DNA from: Bactericera cockerelli | Taxonomy: Eukaryota > Arthropoda > Insecta > Hemiptera > Triozidae | Assembly (NCBI GenBank): GCA_024516035.1 | Contig: CM044966.1 | Coordinates: forward strand, 18,685,094-18,749,093 | Direction: 5' to 3' | Length of the DNA: 64,000 nucleotides | Part shown: positions 1 through 8,696 of the stretch, in pieces | Numbering within the stretch: position 1 is the stretch's first letter | How the letters are laid out: every line of letters begins with the position of its first letter | Made by a program: the position numbers and the translations under genes | The notes under the pieces: generated by a model | What the model was told of the DNA's origin: nothing | The model's input: only the letters and a program-made list of their open reading frames with translations | Database searches by the model: none

Positions 1-176
1 GAGGTCGGTACTTATTACTTACCTTTCCGTTTCGTGGTAGCCATGTTCTCATCTCATCTATTCTGCATTATTTGAGACAGCTCTGAAACAGAGAGACATA
101 AGAATATAGTTAGGTTTTTTTGGTTTAACACCGCTTTCAACTACATTATTATTATTATTAAACAGTTTATTAGATA

Positions 177-394
177 CTAGCCGTTTGCCCGTTCTTTGCA
201 ACGGGACTAAATTTCAAATTTACTAAGGCATGGCCGTACTGCTGGACAGCAATGCCTTTTTGAACTTTTTATAATTTTTCTGGACAAAGCGATAATGGTT
301 TTGGGGGGGTCAATTCTGAGACATTTTTCGCTATCTCTTACCGTTTTGGCTAAAGTAGTCCTTTTTTTCTGTTTTATATACATATACATAGAGA
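177..394 (-). mobile_element. Non-autonomous Helitron HelA, copy 1
   Basis: On the minus strand it starts TCTCTATGTATATG and ends with hairpin CCCGTTGCAAAGAACGGG followed by CAAACGGCTAG. The 5' TC, 3' hairpin and CTRR end are Helitron hallmarks. It is flanked by A and T, with no target duplication. It is about 90 percent or more alike to 52602-52873 over shared parts but lacks that copy's (GGTA)n tract. No Rep/helicase frame is present. Confidence 0.78.
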
Positions 395-516
395 TAAATG
401 GACATTATGTACATACAAAAAATAATTGTTTTAACAATGAAAAAAAAAATGGAAACAATATTTATACAATAAAAATGAAAAAGAATAGAAAATATATAAA
501 AACATATTATGTCCTA

Positions 517-569
517 ACTAAAGGGCTGGGTTATTGCCTATGGCAATCTCTTCCACCCAACTCTTTAGT
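517..569 (-). other. Conserved LINE 3'UTR RNA hairpin (class 1)
   Basis: Minus strand: outer stem ACTAAAG/CTTTAGT, middle stem TGGGT/ACCCA, asymmetric loop GGAAGAG, inner stem ATTGCC/GGCAAT, 3-nt loop. This copy has the fully paired middle stem. The same fold recurs in many copies. By analogy with known LINE 3' stem-loops it probably binds the element's reverse transcriptase (inference). Confidence 0.7.
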
Positions 570-828
570 AATGTTCCATTTAGTTTAGGTATTTATGTAT
601 TTGAATTATTATTATGTACGATAAAAACATAATCTATTCTATTCTATTCTACAGAATGCTAAAGGTATGCGTCGCTATGGTCGCGGCTACGATCTCAATG
701 CGAATTAATTCGGCCCATATTTCACCAATGATTAAGATGATAAAATTAAATTCCCTCGGCGCGGGGAAGCTGCTGTTTCATCCGCGTCCAGGGTGCAACA
801 GAAGACCAAAGTTGTCATATTTGAGTTG

Positions 829-945
829 ATCACTGGTAGTCAAGTGATTAACACGCTAGTCTGGTAATCCAGGAATCCGTTGGTTCGAATCCCACCCAGT
901 ACATGAATTTTTCCTCATTAATTTGAGTTTGTGACCACTTATTTA
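829..945 (+). mobile_element. tRNA-derived SINE S3, 5' part
   Basis: tRNA-like head with B box GGTTCGAATCC at about 881-891, then the S3 body starting TTCCTCATTAATTTGAG. The anticodon-arm region is shortened. The tail is lost in A/T-rich DNA that runs to about 1170. Confidence 0.72.
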
Positions 946-1179
946 TTTTTATTTTTTTAAATAATAAATTTACGGAACGATTTTCCATTTAATCACATTG
1001 TTTAAACATAAAAATTAATTATTTAAAATTGTTTAATTATTTAAAATAAAAATATCATTAAAATTAAAAAATAGTTTTAACAATATCTTTAGCATTACTT
1101 TGGAAGAAATCAAAGTTTCCACCTCTTCTATTCCCTAACGATTGAATTCTATTCATAGGGGAATATTGTTTCAGACTAA

Positions 1180-1478
1180 CACTTTCAGCGCCAGGTGATA
1201 CATGGAAGTATCACCTGGCTCTGCGCTAGTATGAACATGGTGATACTTCAAAGTATCACCCACAGAGTCTTCTATAAGACGCTGGTGATACTTGTGAGTA
1301 ACACTTTTTATGTTTAACATGAGGAATGTGTTGCTCTGGCCTAGCAGTATCCAAGAAAATGTCAAATTTTTGTCAAAATCTCTTCCCCAGACCAGTGATA
1401 CTTTGAAGTATCACCACATCAAAATCACACCTGGCCTATGAATGAAAATAGTCGAAAATACAGTTGGCGGTGAAAGTG
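1180..1478. mobile_element. 299-bp MITE with repeated palindromes
   Basis: Imperfect terminal inverted repeats CACTTTCAGCGCCA / TGGCGGTGAAAGTG, flanked on both sides by CTAA (1176-1179 and 1479-1482), a possible 4-bp target duplication. The interior holds several versions of the palindrome GTGATACTTNAAGTATCAC. There is no coding capacity. The superfamily is uncertain; a 4-bp duplication would suit a piggyBac-like origin, but the site is not TTAA. Confidence 0.6.
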
Positions 1479-1671
1479 CTAAAAATTAGATCTTGTTGGT
1501 CTTGATTTTGACTTTAAAATTTTTTCTTCGATTACAAGACTAGAGCCTTGACCAATACGTTCAGTTGACTTTAAAATTGATTTTACCAAGTAATTCAGAG
1601 AATAAATTTCATTTTTTAAAAGTTTTATAAGGAAAGTCAAAGCGTTTATTTCCCTTCGTTTTTAATAATAA

Positions 1672-1752
1672 GAAGACTCTGAGTGTTAGGTGGTAGAAAA
1701 TGTTTTAAGCATTAACCTTGCCTGGTGGTTACCTTCCACTAAAGAGTGTTAT
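1672..1752 (+). mobile_element. SINE S3 tail fragment
   Basis: Matches the S3 3' region: AAGACTCTGAGTGTTAGGTGG through CCTTCCACTAAAGAGTG. It abuts the S7 fragment directly, so one inserted next to or into the other. Confidence 0.68.
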
Positions 1753-1885
1753 ACCTCACCCAGCCTGGGTTGGGGCGTAATAACAGCATCACAAAGTCTT
1801 CACCTTGCTGGACGTTGCTTAACGTCGTTGATCCTAGGAGAATTGGTGTTTTTAATGCGACATGAACACTGCCGCTGGCTAGTTG
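1753..1885 (-). mobile_element. 5S rRNA-derived SINE S7, head fragment
   Basis: Minus strand has a degraded 5S-like head (GATCAACGACGTTAAGCAAC, compare the 5S ATCACCGAAGTTAAGC region) followed by the core around CCCAGGCTGGGTGAGG. Lower quality than 29164-29442. Confidence 0.6.
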
Positions 1886-1907
1886 TGCTTTCTACTAGTC
1901 TTCAAAA

Positions 1908-1985
1908 CCGACCTCAGTAGCTTGATCGATAAGGCGTCAGACTTGTAACCTGGAGGTCGGTGGTTCAAGTCCTAATTTCGGCAAA
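1908..1985 (+). mobile_element. tRNA-derived SINE S2, head
   Basis: Starts CCGACCTCAGTAGCTTGATC; B box GGTTCAAGTCC at 1962-1972. The body is truncated just after the tRNA-like part. Confidence 0.72.
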
Positions 1986-2149
1986 AATTTAACAGCGTCA
2001 GAGAGAAACAAATTGATCATATATTTAAAATACATACAATAGGGGCTCTCTATCTTTGGTAGATTGCTAATACACAGCAAATTCCATCAATCCAGAAGAT
2101 ATTAATTTTCTCAATGTTGGAGGTTTTTCTATTTCATTCATTTCGTCTT

Positions 2150-2240
2150 TCCGTGACATCACGAAAGTGATAAACACAAATATAATAATAAAAAATAAAA
2201 ATAAAAAAAATCACGAAAGTGATAATCACAAAATAATAGA
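2150..2240 (+). mobile_element. SINE S2 tail, partly duplicated
   Basis: Two copies of the S2 tail motif TCACGAAAGTGATAA(A/T)CACAAA, separated by an A-rich spacer. Confidence 0.5.
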
Positions 2241-2287
2241 ATAACTTTTTATAGCTCATCGTCCAGGGACCAAGAGACCCGAAAAGA

Positions 2288-2370
2288 TGAACGGCAATGC
2301 CTCATTGTGTAGAGTAGGGTTAGGAAAAAGAAATATATAAGGCCATGCCTCGGGTGCAGCCGTCCCTGTA
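2288..2370 (-). repeat. Interspersed repeat R12
   Basis: Recurring unit with GGCAATGCCTCATTGTGTAG, GAGTAGGGTTAGG and GGCCATGCCTCG. Copies: 3305-3395, 8047-8130 and 34420-34505. Non-coding, origin unknown. The AGGCATGGCC motif also occurs in the Helitrons. Confidence 0.6.
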
Positions 2371-2475
2371 CCCTGTAGTGGTTGTATAAGAGACGAATAA
2401 CAAATGGGCCTGAAATGAGAGTGTTGTGGCTATTGTTAAACATAATGTTATGTACATCTATTATACATTCATATA

Positions 2476-2990
2476 TACAGGGTGTCCTTAAAGTCCCACC
2501 CCAACCCCCGTATCTCAAAAACGGCTGAAAATATAGAAAAATGCAAAAACCTAAATTCTTTTTTTAAGTTCACGTAGAAATTACTCCATTTTTATAATTA
2601 ACATTAGAATTCCTTAATTCCTTATTCCTTACTTTTTGGGGGATAAAGTTAAAAAAAAAAAAAAATATGCCCACATTGCCCCAATCAGGCTGCACCAACT
2701 TTAAAATCATAAATCTAATGGTATGTCGTCTGGCATATTGTTTTAAACACCTCATTGAGAGAAGTTCGATGCAACCAATTTCAGTGAGCTACGAGCTACC
2801 GTTCTCGAGATACATGGTCGGCCGTCCTGACTAATATCCCTATGTTCTAACCTATAACTCGTTAATCGTAAGTAAAAGAAGGGTAAAATTTGGTGATCTC
2901 AACTGCTTTCATAGAGACATTTCGAAAAAAAAATTATTTCATTTTTACAATATACATTTTGGATTATCTGTTAAGCTAGGACACCCTGTA
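2476..2990. mobile_element. 515-bp DNA element with ACAGGGTGTCC ends
   Basis: Perfect 13-bp terminal inverted repeat TACAGGGTGTCCT / AGGACACCCTGTA. This end type is common in arthropod non-autonomous DNA elements. There is no transposase frame. Flanks are TATA on both sides, so a short TA-rich target duplication is possible. Confidence 0.7.
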
Positions 2991-3264
2991 TATCTGTTAA
3001 ACATACCATTATGTATAGGTGTAATTTATTAGTTAAACATTGGAATGTCTTGTTGAATTACATGTTTGATGTCGGGCCCTGTATGTACAAGATAATCATT
3101 TTCTGATATTCTTTCTAATTTGGCCACCCTGTATATCTGATAAACATATCATTATGTATAGGTGTAATTTATTAGTTAAACATTGGAATGTCTTGTTGAA
3201 TTACATGTTCGATGTCGGGCCCTGTATGTGCATGAGATAATCATTTTCTGATATTCTTTCGTCT
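2989..3264. repeat. Tandem duplication of ~138 bp
   Basis: Two near-identical units (about 2989-3128 and 3129-3264), each from CCCTGTATATCTG to CATTTTCTGATATTCTTTC. The second unit again starts with the transposon end CACCCTGTATATC. Confidence 0.72.
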
Positions 3265-3304
3265 AGTTGTCTTCTGGGTACCATATTCATGCAGTGGCGC
3301 CAAT

Positions 3305-3395
3305 TTCAGGCCCGAAATGATGATTGGCAATGCCTCCTTGTGTAGAGTAGAGTTAGGAAAAATAAATACACGGCCATGCCTCGTGCCGTAACTCG
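3305..3395 (-). repeat. Interspersed repeat R12
   Basis: GGCAATGCCTCCTTGTGTAG ... GGCCATGCCTCGTGCCGTAA, same orientation as 2288-2370. Both copies are preceded by a GGCCTGAAAT/GGCCCGAAAT stretch. Confidence 0.58.
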
Positions 3396-3397
3396 GG

Positions 3398-3608
3398 TAA
3401 TAATAATAATAATATCGCCTTATTTATACTGCCCGATTAAGACTTTTAAAGTCCCATTATTCCAGCAGTAAGCCCAAGACATATTATTATGTGGTAAAAA
3501 TCCCAAATGGGAGGATAACTTGTCATGTCCCGGCTGGGTTTCGAACCCACGACCTCTGGAATCTCTGGATTCACAGAGTGCCGCCTTTACCACTGAGCTA
3601 CCGGGACA
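3398..3608 (-). mobile_element. tRNA-derived SINE S1, full length
   Basis: Minus strand: head GTCCCGGTAGCTCAGTGG (A box) and GGGTTCGAAACCC (B box), body with CCCATTTGGGATTTTTACC and a TAATGGGACTTT stretch, then AAGGCGATATTATT and a (TTA)n end. The anticodon arm is expanded by an extra AATCCAGAGATTCCAGA segment, so it is no functional tRNA. Confidence 0.82.
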
Positions 3609-3717
3609 GACATAACTCTTTATGACAAGAATAATATTGACAAAGGGCGTGATTATTGCCTGAGGCAATCTCTGGCATCGCGTGCCGCCTAGTTTATGTT
3701 TTTGAAAGTTTAAGTTA

Positions 3718-3853
3718 CTTATAATATTTTGTGTTAATCACTTTCGCGATATCACAACAACTCTTACTGAATCCCCGCTAAAACCGGGACTTGAACCACC
3801 GACCTCCAGGTTACAAGTCCGCCGCCTTATCGATCAAGCTACTGAGGTCGGCT
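3718..3853 (-). mobile_element. tRNA-derived SINE S2, near full length
   Basis: Minus strand runs from GCCGACCTCAGTAGCTTGAT through B box GGTTCAAGTCC to tail GATATCGCGAAAGTGATTAA. Confidence 0.8.
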
Positions 3854-3924
3854 GCCTATCTCATGGCCCCAATTTAACGGGATATTTTGGGGGGGGGGGG
3901 GAGTCCCGCTTGAACTAAGCTTTT

Positions 3925-4125
3925 TTATTATTTATCTCAGATGGGGGTTGTGCCATATCAAATCCAATGATTTTGAAGTGCTGATTACGAATTCGACATT
4001 GATTTTCAGCAAACTGTTACCGTTGAGTCACCAGTGGTGGAATTCGACTTCTTATAGAGTGACAAGGCAAGTCGTGTGGTGTCACACCAGTTTGTTTAAA
4101 ATATTATGCAACATAAGCAGATTTA
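3925..4125 (-). repeat. Fragment of repeat R13
   Basis: Reverse-complement match to the 5' half of R13 at 31605-31800: shared CAGTGCTGATTACGAATT-type and GTTACCGTTGAGTCACCAG blocks, ending with GTGTCACACCAG. Non-coding. Confidence 0.6.
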
Positions 4126-4255
4126 GATTGCTCTGGTATGTAGGTACAATTGTATGTTAAGTACATAAATATGATAATAAAATATGCAACATAGTTTTAA
4201 TGTTTATGATTTTATTCTGATGTATTTATTTGAGTCTAAATTTGGCCAGAGCTCT

Positions 4256-4263
4256 CTTTCTCA

Positions 4264-4347
<84 letters not shown>

Positions 4348-4367
4348 CTCTCTCTCTCTCTCTCTCC

Positions 4368-4403
<36 letters not shown>

Positions 4404-4560
4404 CTCCTCTCTCTCTCTCTCTCTCCCTCTCCCTCTCTCTCTCTCCCTCTCTCTCTCTTGTTCTTTCTCTCTCCTCCTCTCTCTCTCTCCTCCTCACTTT
4501 CTCTCTTCTCTCTCTCTCCCTCCCTCACTATCACTCCCTCCCTCTCGCTCTCACACACAA
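4256..4560. repeat. (CT)n microsatellite
   Basis: About 300 bp of nearly pure CT with scattered CCT interruptions. The open frames here (poly Leu-Ser or Arg-Glu) are composition artefacts. Confidence 0.95.
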
Positions 4561-4699
4561 TCTCAATCTGAATTCCATACGTATTGCAAAACAGTTCACA
4601 ACTCCAAGTGAGGAAGTGGTAGAGAAATACTCTGAATATGTTTACACCAGTTGTCTCACTGTACTTTGCTACGAGTCTGTATCTGAAATTGACTAAGCG

Positions 4700-5685
4700 G
4701 CCATAACGAGGACCCTGGGCGTATACCCTAGTGACCCTAGTCCCTAGACCCTTGACCCTAGTACCTACAGCTTCATATAGATAGGACCCTGGCCTGTACC
4801 CTACAACCTTGACCCTGATACCTACAGCTTGATATAGATAGGACCCTGGCCTATACCCTCGACCCTGGTACCTACAGCTTGATATAGATAGGAATAGGAC
4901 CCTGGCCTATACCCTAGACCCTGGTACCTACAGCTTGATATATGTAGATAGGACCCCGGCCTACACCCTCGACCCTGGTACCTACAGCTTGATATATGTA
5001 GATAGGACCCTGGCCTATACCCTAGACCCTGGTACCTACAGCTTGATATATGTAGATAGGACCCTGGCCTACACCCTCGACCCTGGTACCTACAGCTTGA
5101 TATATGTAGATAGGACCCTGGCCTATACCCTAGACCCTGGTACCTACAGCTTCATACAGATAGGACCCTGGCCTATACCCTACACCCCTACACCCTGGTA
5201 CCTACAGCTTGATATAGATAGGACCCTGGCCCATACCCTAGACCCTGGTACTACAGCTCCATATGGATAGGACCCTGGCCTATACACTAGACCCTGGTAC
5301 CTACAGCTTCATATAGATAGGACCCTGGCCTATATTCTGGTACCTACAGCTTCATATATTATAGATAGGACCCTGGCCTATACCCTACACCCTCGACCGT
5401 AGTACCTACAGCTTGATATAGATAGGACCCTGGCCTATACCCTAGAGCCTGGTACCTACGGCTTCATATAGATAGGACCCTGGCCAGCCCTGGCCTATAC
5501 CCTAGACCCTGGTACCTACAGCTTGATATAGACCCTGGCCTATACCCTAGACCCTAGACCCTGGTACCTACAGCTTGATATAGACCCTGGCCTATACCCT
5601 AGACCCTAGACCCTGGTACCTACAGCTTGATATAGACCCTGGCCTATACCCTACAACCCTCAACCCTGGTACCTACAGCTTGATA
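4700..5685. repeat. ~50-bp minisatellite
   Basis: About 19 imperfect units around ACCCTGGCCTATACCCTAGA, CCCTGGTACCTACAGCTTGA and TATAGATAGG. Some units carry TATATGTAGATAGG (54 bp) and others are cut to ~38-45 bp. Each unit has a GGTACC site. Non-coding. Confidence 0.92.
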
Positions 5686-5689
5686 TAGT

Positions 5690-5770
5690 CGATTTTCAGG
5701 ACTCCGTTGAGACATTGTGCGCTGTGATTGGTTGAAACTCCGACTTGAGGGCGTGTCTGACTTTTTTTTT
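5690..5770 (-). mobile_element. Fragment of palindromic MITE P
   Basis: Contains the P interior GCGCTGTGATTGGTTGAAAC and TCCGACTTGAGGGCGTGTC, reverse complement of 60400-60440. The ends are missing. Confidence 0.55.
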
Positions 5771-5771
5771 G

Positions 5772-5945
5772 AAAAGGTAAGTGTGCCCCGGAACCGCTCT
5801 CTCATTACTTCAAGGCACTATACCTTTACATCCATGCCATTCCGGTAACGGAAAACTCGGTTAGAATTTTCCGCTCCGGCCGGGATTCGAACCCCCAACC
5901 TCCGGGTCAGTAACCATTGCTCTTAACCACTGAGCCACGGAGGTC
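5772..5945 (-). mobile_element. tRNA-derived SINE S4, full length
   Basis: Minus strand: head CGACCTCCGTGGCTCAGTGG, B box GGTTCGAATCC, body CCGAGTTTTCCGTTACCGG, and end GGTTCCGGGGCACACTTACC with an A-rich tail. The tRNA-like part is close to a normal cloverleaf spacing. Confidence 0.82.
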
Positions 5946-5959
5946 GACTCTTCAGATAT

Positions 5960-6075
5960 TAAAATGAAAATGGAATAAACAATAAAATGGAAAGAAATAG
6001 ATAAATACATATTTTATGTCCTATCTAAAGGGGGGGTTATTGCCTGTGGCAATCTCTTCCACCCAACCCTTTGTA
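5960..6075 (-). mobile_element. LINE 3' end fragment (L-hp)
   Basis: Minus-strand hairpin: AAGGGTTGGGTGG, inner stem ATTGCC/GGCAAT, then the A/T tail. Truncated on both sides. Confidence 0.68.
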
Positions 6076-6120
6076 CACATTAACTAGGAATTCCGTGCCT
6101 TGATTGCCAACTAGACACAT

Positions 6121-6190
6121 TTTTTTTTTTTTTAAGTGGGGTTTAACGTCGCTTTCAACTGCCATGGTCATATCACGACGGGAACTAGAC
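6121..6190 (-). mobile_element. 5S-type SINE S7, 3' tail fragment
   Basis: Poly-T then AAGTGGGGTTTAACGTCGC and CCATGGTCATATCACGACGG, the reversed 3' end of S7. The poly-T is its A tail on the other strand. Confidence 0.7.
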
Positions 6191-6261
6191 ACATTGTGTG
6201 AGGTGAAGTTTTTAAATCCGAGGTATGAAGTTTAATATTTCAATTATTTTTTATGAGTTCT

Positions 6262-6540
6262 TTTTTTTATGTCACTTCACGCCCATCAGAGGGGAGCCAT
6301 ACTACGGGATGGGCATGCAGGCATGCTACAGACCACAAGCGTCCATAGCTCCTGTTTCATGGCTATGGAATGAAATAAAAAACACTGCCTATTATGGATA
6401 CAATACTTCCTCATGATAAGTTCTTCCTTTTATGTCACTTCTCGCCCATCAGCGGGGAGGCATACTACGGGATGGGCAAGCTACAGCACAGACCAAAAGC
6501 GTCTACAGTAGCTCCTGTTTTATGGCTACGAAATGAAAAA
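6262..6540 (+). mobile_element. Two tandem fragments of SINE S10
   Basis: Two copies (6262-6380, 6420-6540) of the S10 3' part: GCCCATCAG, then CATACTACGGGATGGGC, CACAAGCGTC and AGCTCCTGTTT, ending in an A-rich run. No tRNA head in either. Confidence 0.66.
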
Positions 6541-6544
6541 AAAA

Positions 6545-6680
6545 AAAATGAGAAAGATTGGTGGAAAAGGAGGGAAGGTAGATGAAAAATGTTTACAAGT
6601 TGTGATGTTAGCATTGAAAAACTAGAGAGAGAGATGTGGAAAAGGAGAGAGAGAGAGAGAGAGAGAGAGAAAAAAAAATC
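6545..6680. repeat. Segment duplicated at 8440-8580, with (GA)n
   Basis: GAAAGATTGGTGGAAAAGGA through TTGAAAAACTAGAGAGAG is nearly identical to 8440-8540. Each copy runs into its own (GA)n tract. The pair brackets the 7-8.3 kb minisatellites. Confidence 0.72.
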
Positions 6681-6874
6681 CTGTCCGCAAACATTAGCCA
6701 GGAAATATATCCCTGTGACCTCACAGTGGTTTCAGCTGTTGTAAACCAAAGCTGATGTTATAAATACACACAGTCTCCTAAGTACAGCATCTACATGCCC
6801 GTGGCTACTGTGGCATGAACACTAAACACTGTGCACTGCACGTCTCATAAATAAAATGACAACTCATTTACTTT

Positions 6875-6878
6875 CTCC

Positions 6879-6910
<32 letters not shown>

Positions 6911-6929
6911 ATCTCCTTCTCCCTCTCTC

Positions 6930-6976
<47 letters not shown>

Positions 6977-7400
6977 ATAAGTTATTTTAATTAGCTTAGG
7001 AGATGTTATTTTTGTAAATGTAAAATTGTTATCAAAAAAAATAAACCAAATCAAATCAAATCAAAATCTCCCTTTTTCTCCCTATTTCCCCCTCTATCTC
7101 CCTTTTTCTCTCTCTCTCCTTTTTTCCCTCTCTTTCTCTGTCTCTCTCTCCCTCACTCTATATTTCCCTCTGTCTTTCTCTCTCTCTCCTTTTTTCCCTG
7201 TCTCTCTCTCTCTTTCTCTTTATCTCTCTCTCTCTCTCTCTATCTCTCTCTCGTCAAGATCACACAGTTTTTGTAAAGGATGGGAGAGAGAGACATAGAC
7301 AGTCATACACACTCACACATCCATCCCCTCTCTCTCTCCCCCCCCCCTCTCTCACACACTCTCCGTTTCTTCCTCTCTCAATCTCTCCCCCCCCAGTCCC
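6875..7400. repeat. Cluster of (CT)n and C-rich tracts
   Basis: Three pyrimidine tracts (6875-6975, 7075-7260, 7325-7400) with TATC and TTTC interruptions. The frames are low-complexity artefacts. Confidence 0.9.
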
Positions 7401-7474
7401 TCTGTCATGCAAAAATTGTGTGATCTTGATGATTCGCGAAGAATTTTCTTAATTTCAATGTTAACCTTCTCTCA

Positions 7475-8015
7475 CGCCGCGCCGTGTCCACACATGTTGG
7501 ACAAACGGATAGGCTGTGTCCACACGTGGTAGACACACAGGTAGGCCGTGTCCACAGGAGCTAGACACACAGCTAGGTCGTGTCCACATGGGCTAGAGAA
7601 ACAGGTAGGCCGTGTCCACACGGGCTAGACATACATGTAGGTCGTGTCCACACGGGCTAGACACACAGGTAGGCCGTGTCCACACGAGCTAGACACACAC
7701 GTAGGCCGTATCCACACGAGCTAGACACACAGGTAGGCCGTGTCCACACGAGCTAGACACACAGGTAGGCCGTGTCCACACGAGCTAGACACACAGGTAG
7801 GCCGTGTCCACACGAGCTAGACACACAGGTAGGCCGTATCCACACGAGCTAGACACACAGGTAGGCCGTGTCCACACGAGCTAGACACACAGGTAGGCCG
7901 TGTCCACACGAGCTAGACACACAGGTAGGCCGTATCCACACGAGCTAGACAAACAGGAAGGCCGTGTCCACACGAGCTAGACAAACAGGAAGGCCGTGTC
8001 CACACGAGCTAGACT
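7475..8015. repeat. 32-bp minisatellite
   Basis: About 16 units around GGCCGTGTCCACACGAGCTA plus GACACACAGGTA. The left units are more diverged (GTGGTAGACACACAGG); central ones are almost identical, so homogenisation is strongest mid-array. Confidence 0.93.
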
Positions 8016-8046
8016 AATTTTATATGGAAATTTAATTATTTTTTGA

Positions 8047-8130
8047 ACCCGAGGCATGGCCTTATATTCCTAACCCTACTCTACACAATGAGGCATTGCC
8101 GTACATCGTTTCGGGCCGTAACTCGGCGCC
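8047..8130 (+). repeat. Interspersed repeat R12
   Basis: GAGGCATGGCCTTATATTCC, CTAACCCTACTCTACACAAT, GAGGCATTGCCGT, then TTTCGGGCCGTAACTCGG. It directly follows the 32-bp array. Confidence 0.62.
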
Positions 8131-8136
8131 ACAGAT

Positions 8137-8250
8137 GTAACCGCTGAGCTAGAGACACATGCAGGGCGTGTTTACACGAGTCAGGCATTCATTGTAACCG
8201 CTGAGCTAGAGAAACATGCAAGGCGTGTTTACACGAGTCAGGCATTCATT
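8137..8250. repeat. 57-bp tandem duplication
   Basis: Two units starting GTAACCGCTGAGCTAGAGA at 8137 and 8194. They share the GCTAGA and CGTGT words with the neighbouring 32-bp array, so they may be a diverged offshoot. Confidence 0.75.
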
Positions 8251-8334
8251 AAATTGGAACTGGGCTCACAGGTGAGGCAGGTCCACACATGTCTGAATTA
8301 GTACAGACAGGAAATGTGTTACCTAAGATTTATC

Positions 8335-8580
8335 ATTTAGAGAGAGAGAGCAAAAGAGGAGAGAGAAAAAGAGCAAGAGAGAAAGAGCGATAGAGAGAGG
8401 GAAAAAAAGAGAGAGAGAGAGGGAGGGAGAATCAGATAATTGAGAAAGATTGGTGGTAAAGGAGGGAAGGTAGATGAAAAATGTTTACAAGTTGTGATGT
8501 TAACATTGAAAAACTAGTGAGAGAGAGAGAGGTGGAAAGAGAGCGAGGTGGAAAGAGAGAGAAATAGAGAGAGAGAAATT
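8335..8580. repeat. (GA)n tracts and duplicated segment
   Basis: GA-rich tracts at 8338-8430 and 8518-8580 bracket the second copy (8440-8540) of the segment at 6545. Confidence 0.85.
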
Positions 8581-8696
8581 TAAATTAAATTGCTGCATCT
8601 CAATTTGTGGAAAATCATGAGGTGCAATGTGTTTACGTTAGAATGATTAAAAACCAAGTTGTAAATATGTCGTTGTTACTAGAACTACACAAAAGA

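Larger units (their letters stand above)
146..590 (-). mobile_element. LINE 3' end (L-hp), split by a Helitron
   Basis: Minus-strand 3' end of a non-LTR retrotransposon. Read on the minus strand it has the conserved hairpin (517-569), an A/T-rich tail with an AATAAA-like stretch, and a trinucleotide end seen on the plus strand as (ATT)n at 146-160. The same layout recurs at 49490-49700. HelA (177-394) lies between TTAGATA and TAAATGG. The coding part is missing (5' truncation). The clade cannot be named from the 3' end alone. Confidence 0.75.

Noticed and set aside
4184..4696. 170-codon frame with Ser/Leu repeat
   Set aside because: Microsatellite artefact over (CT)n.
7475..8015. Possible CRISPR-like array (32-bp direct repeats)
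   Set aside because: No unique spacers; units are head-to-tail, and the DNA is eukaryotic.
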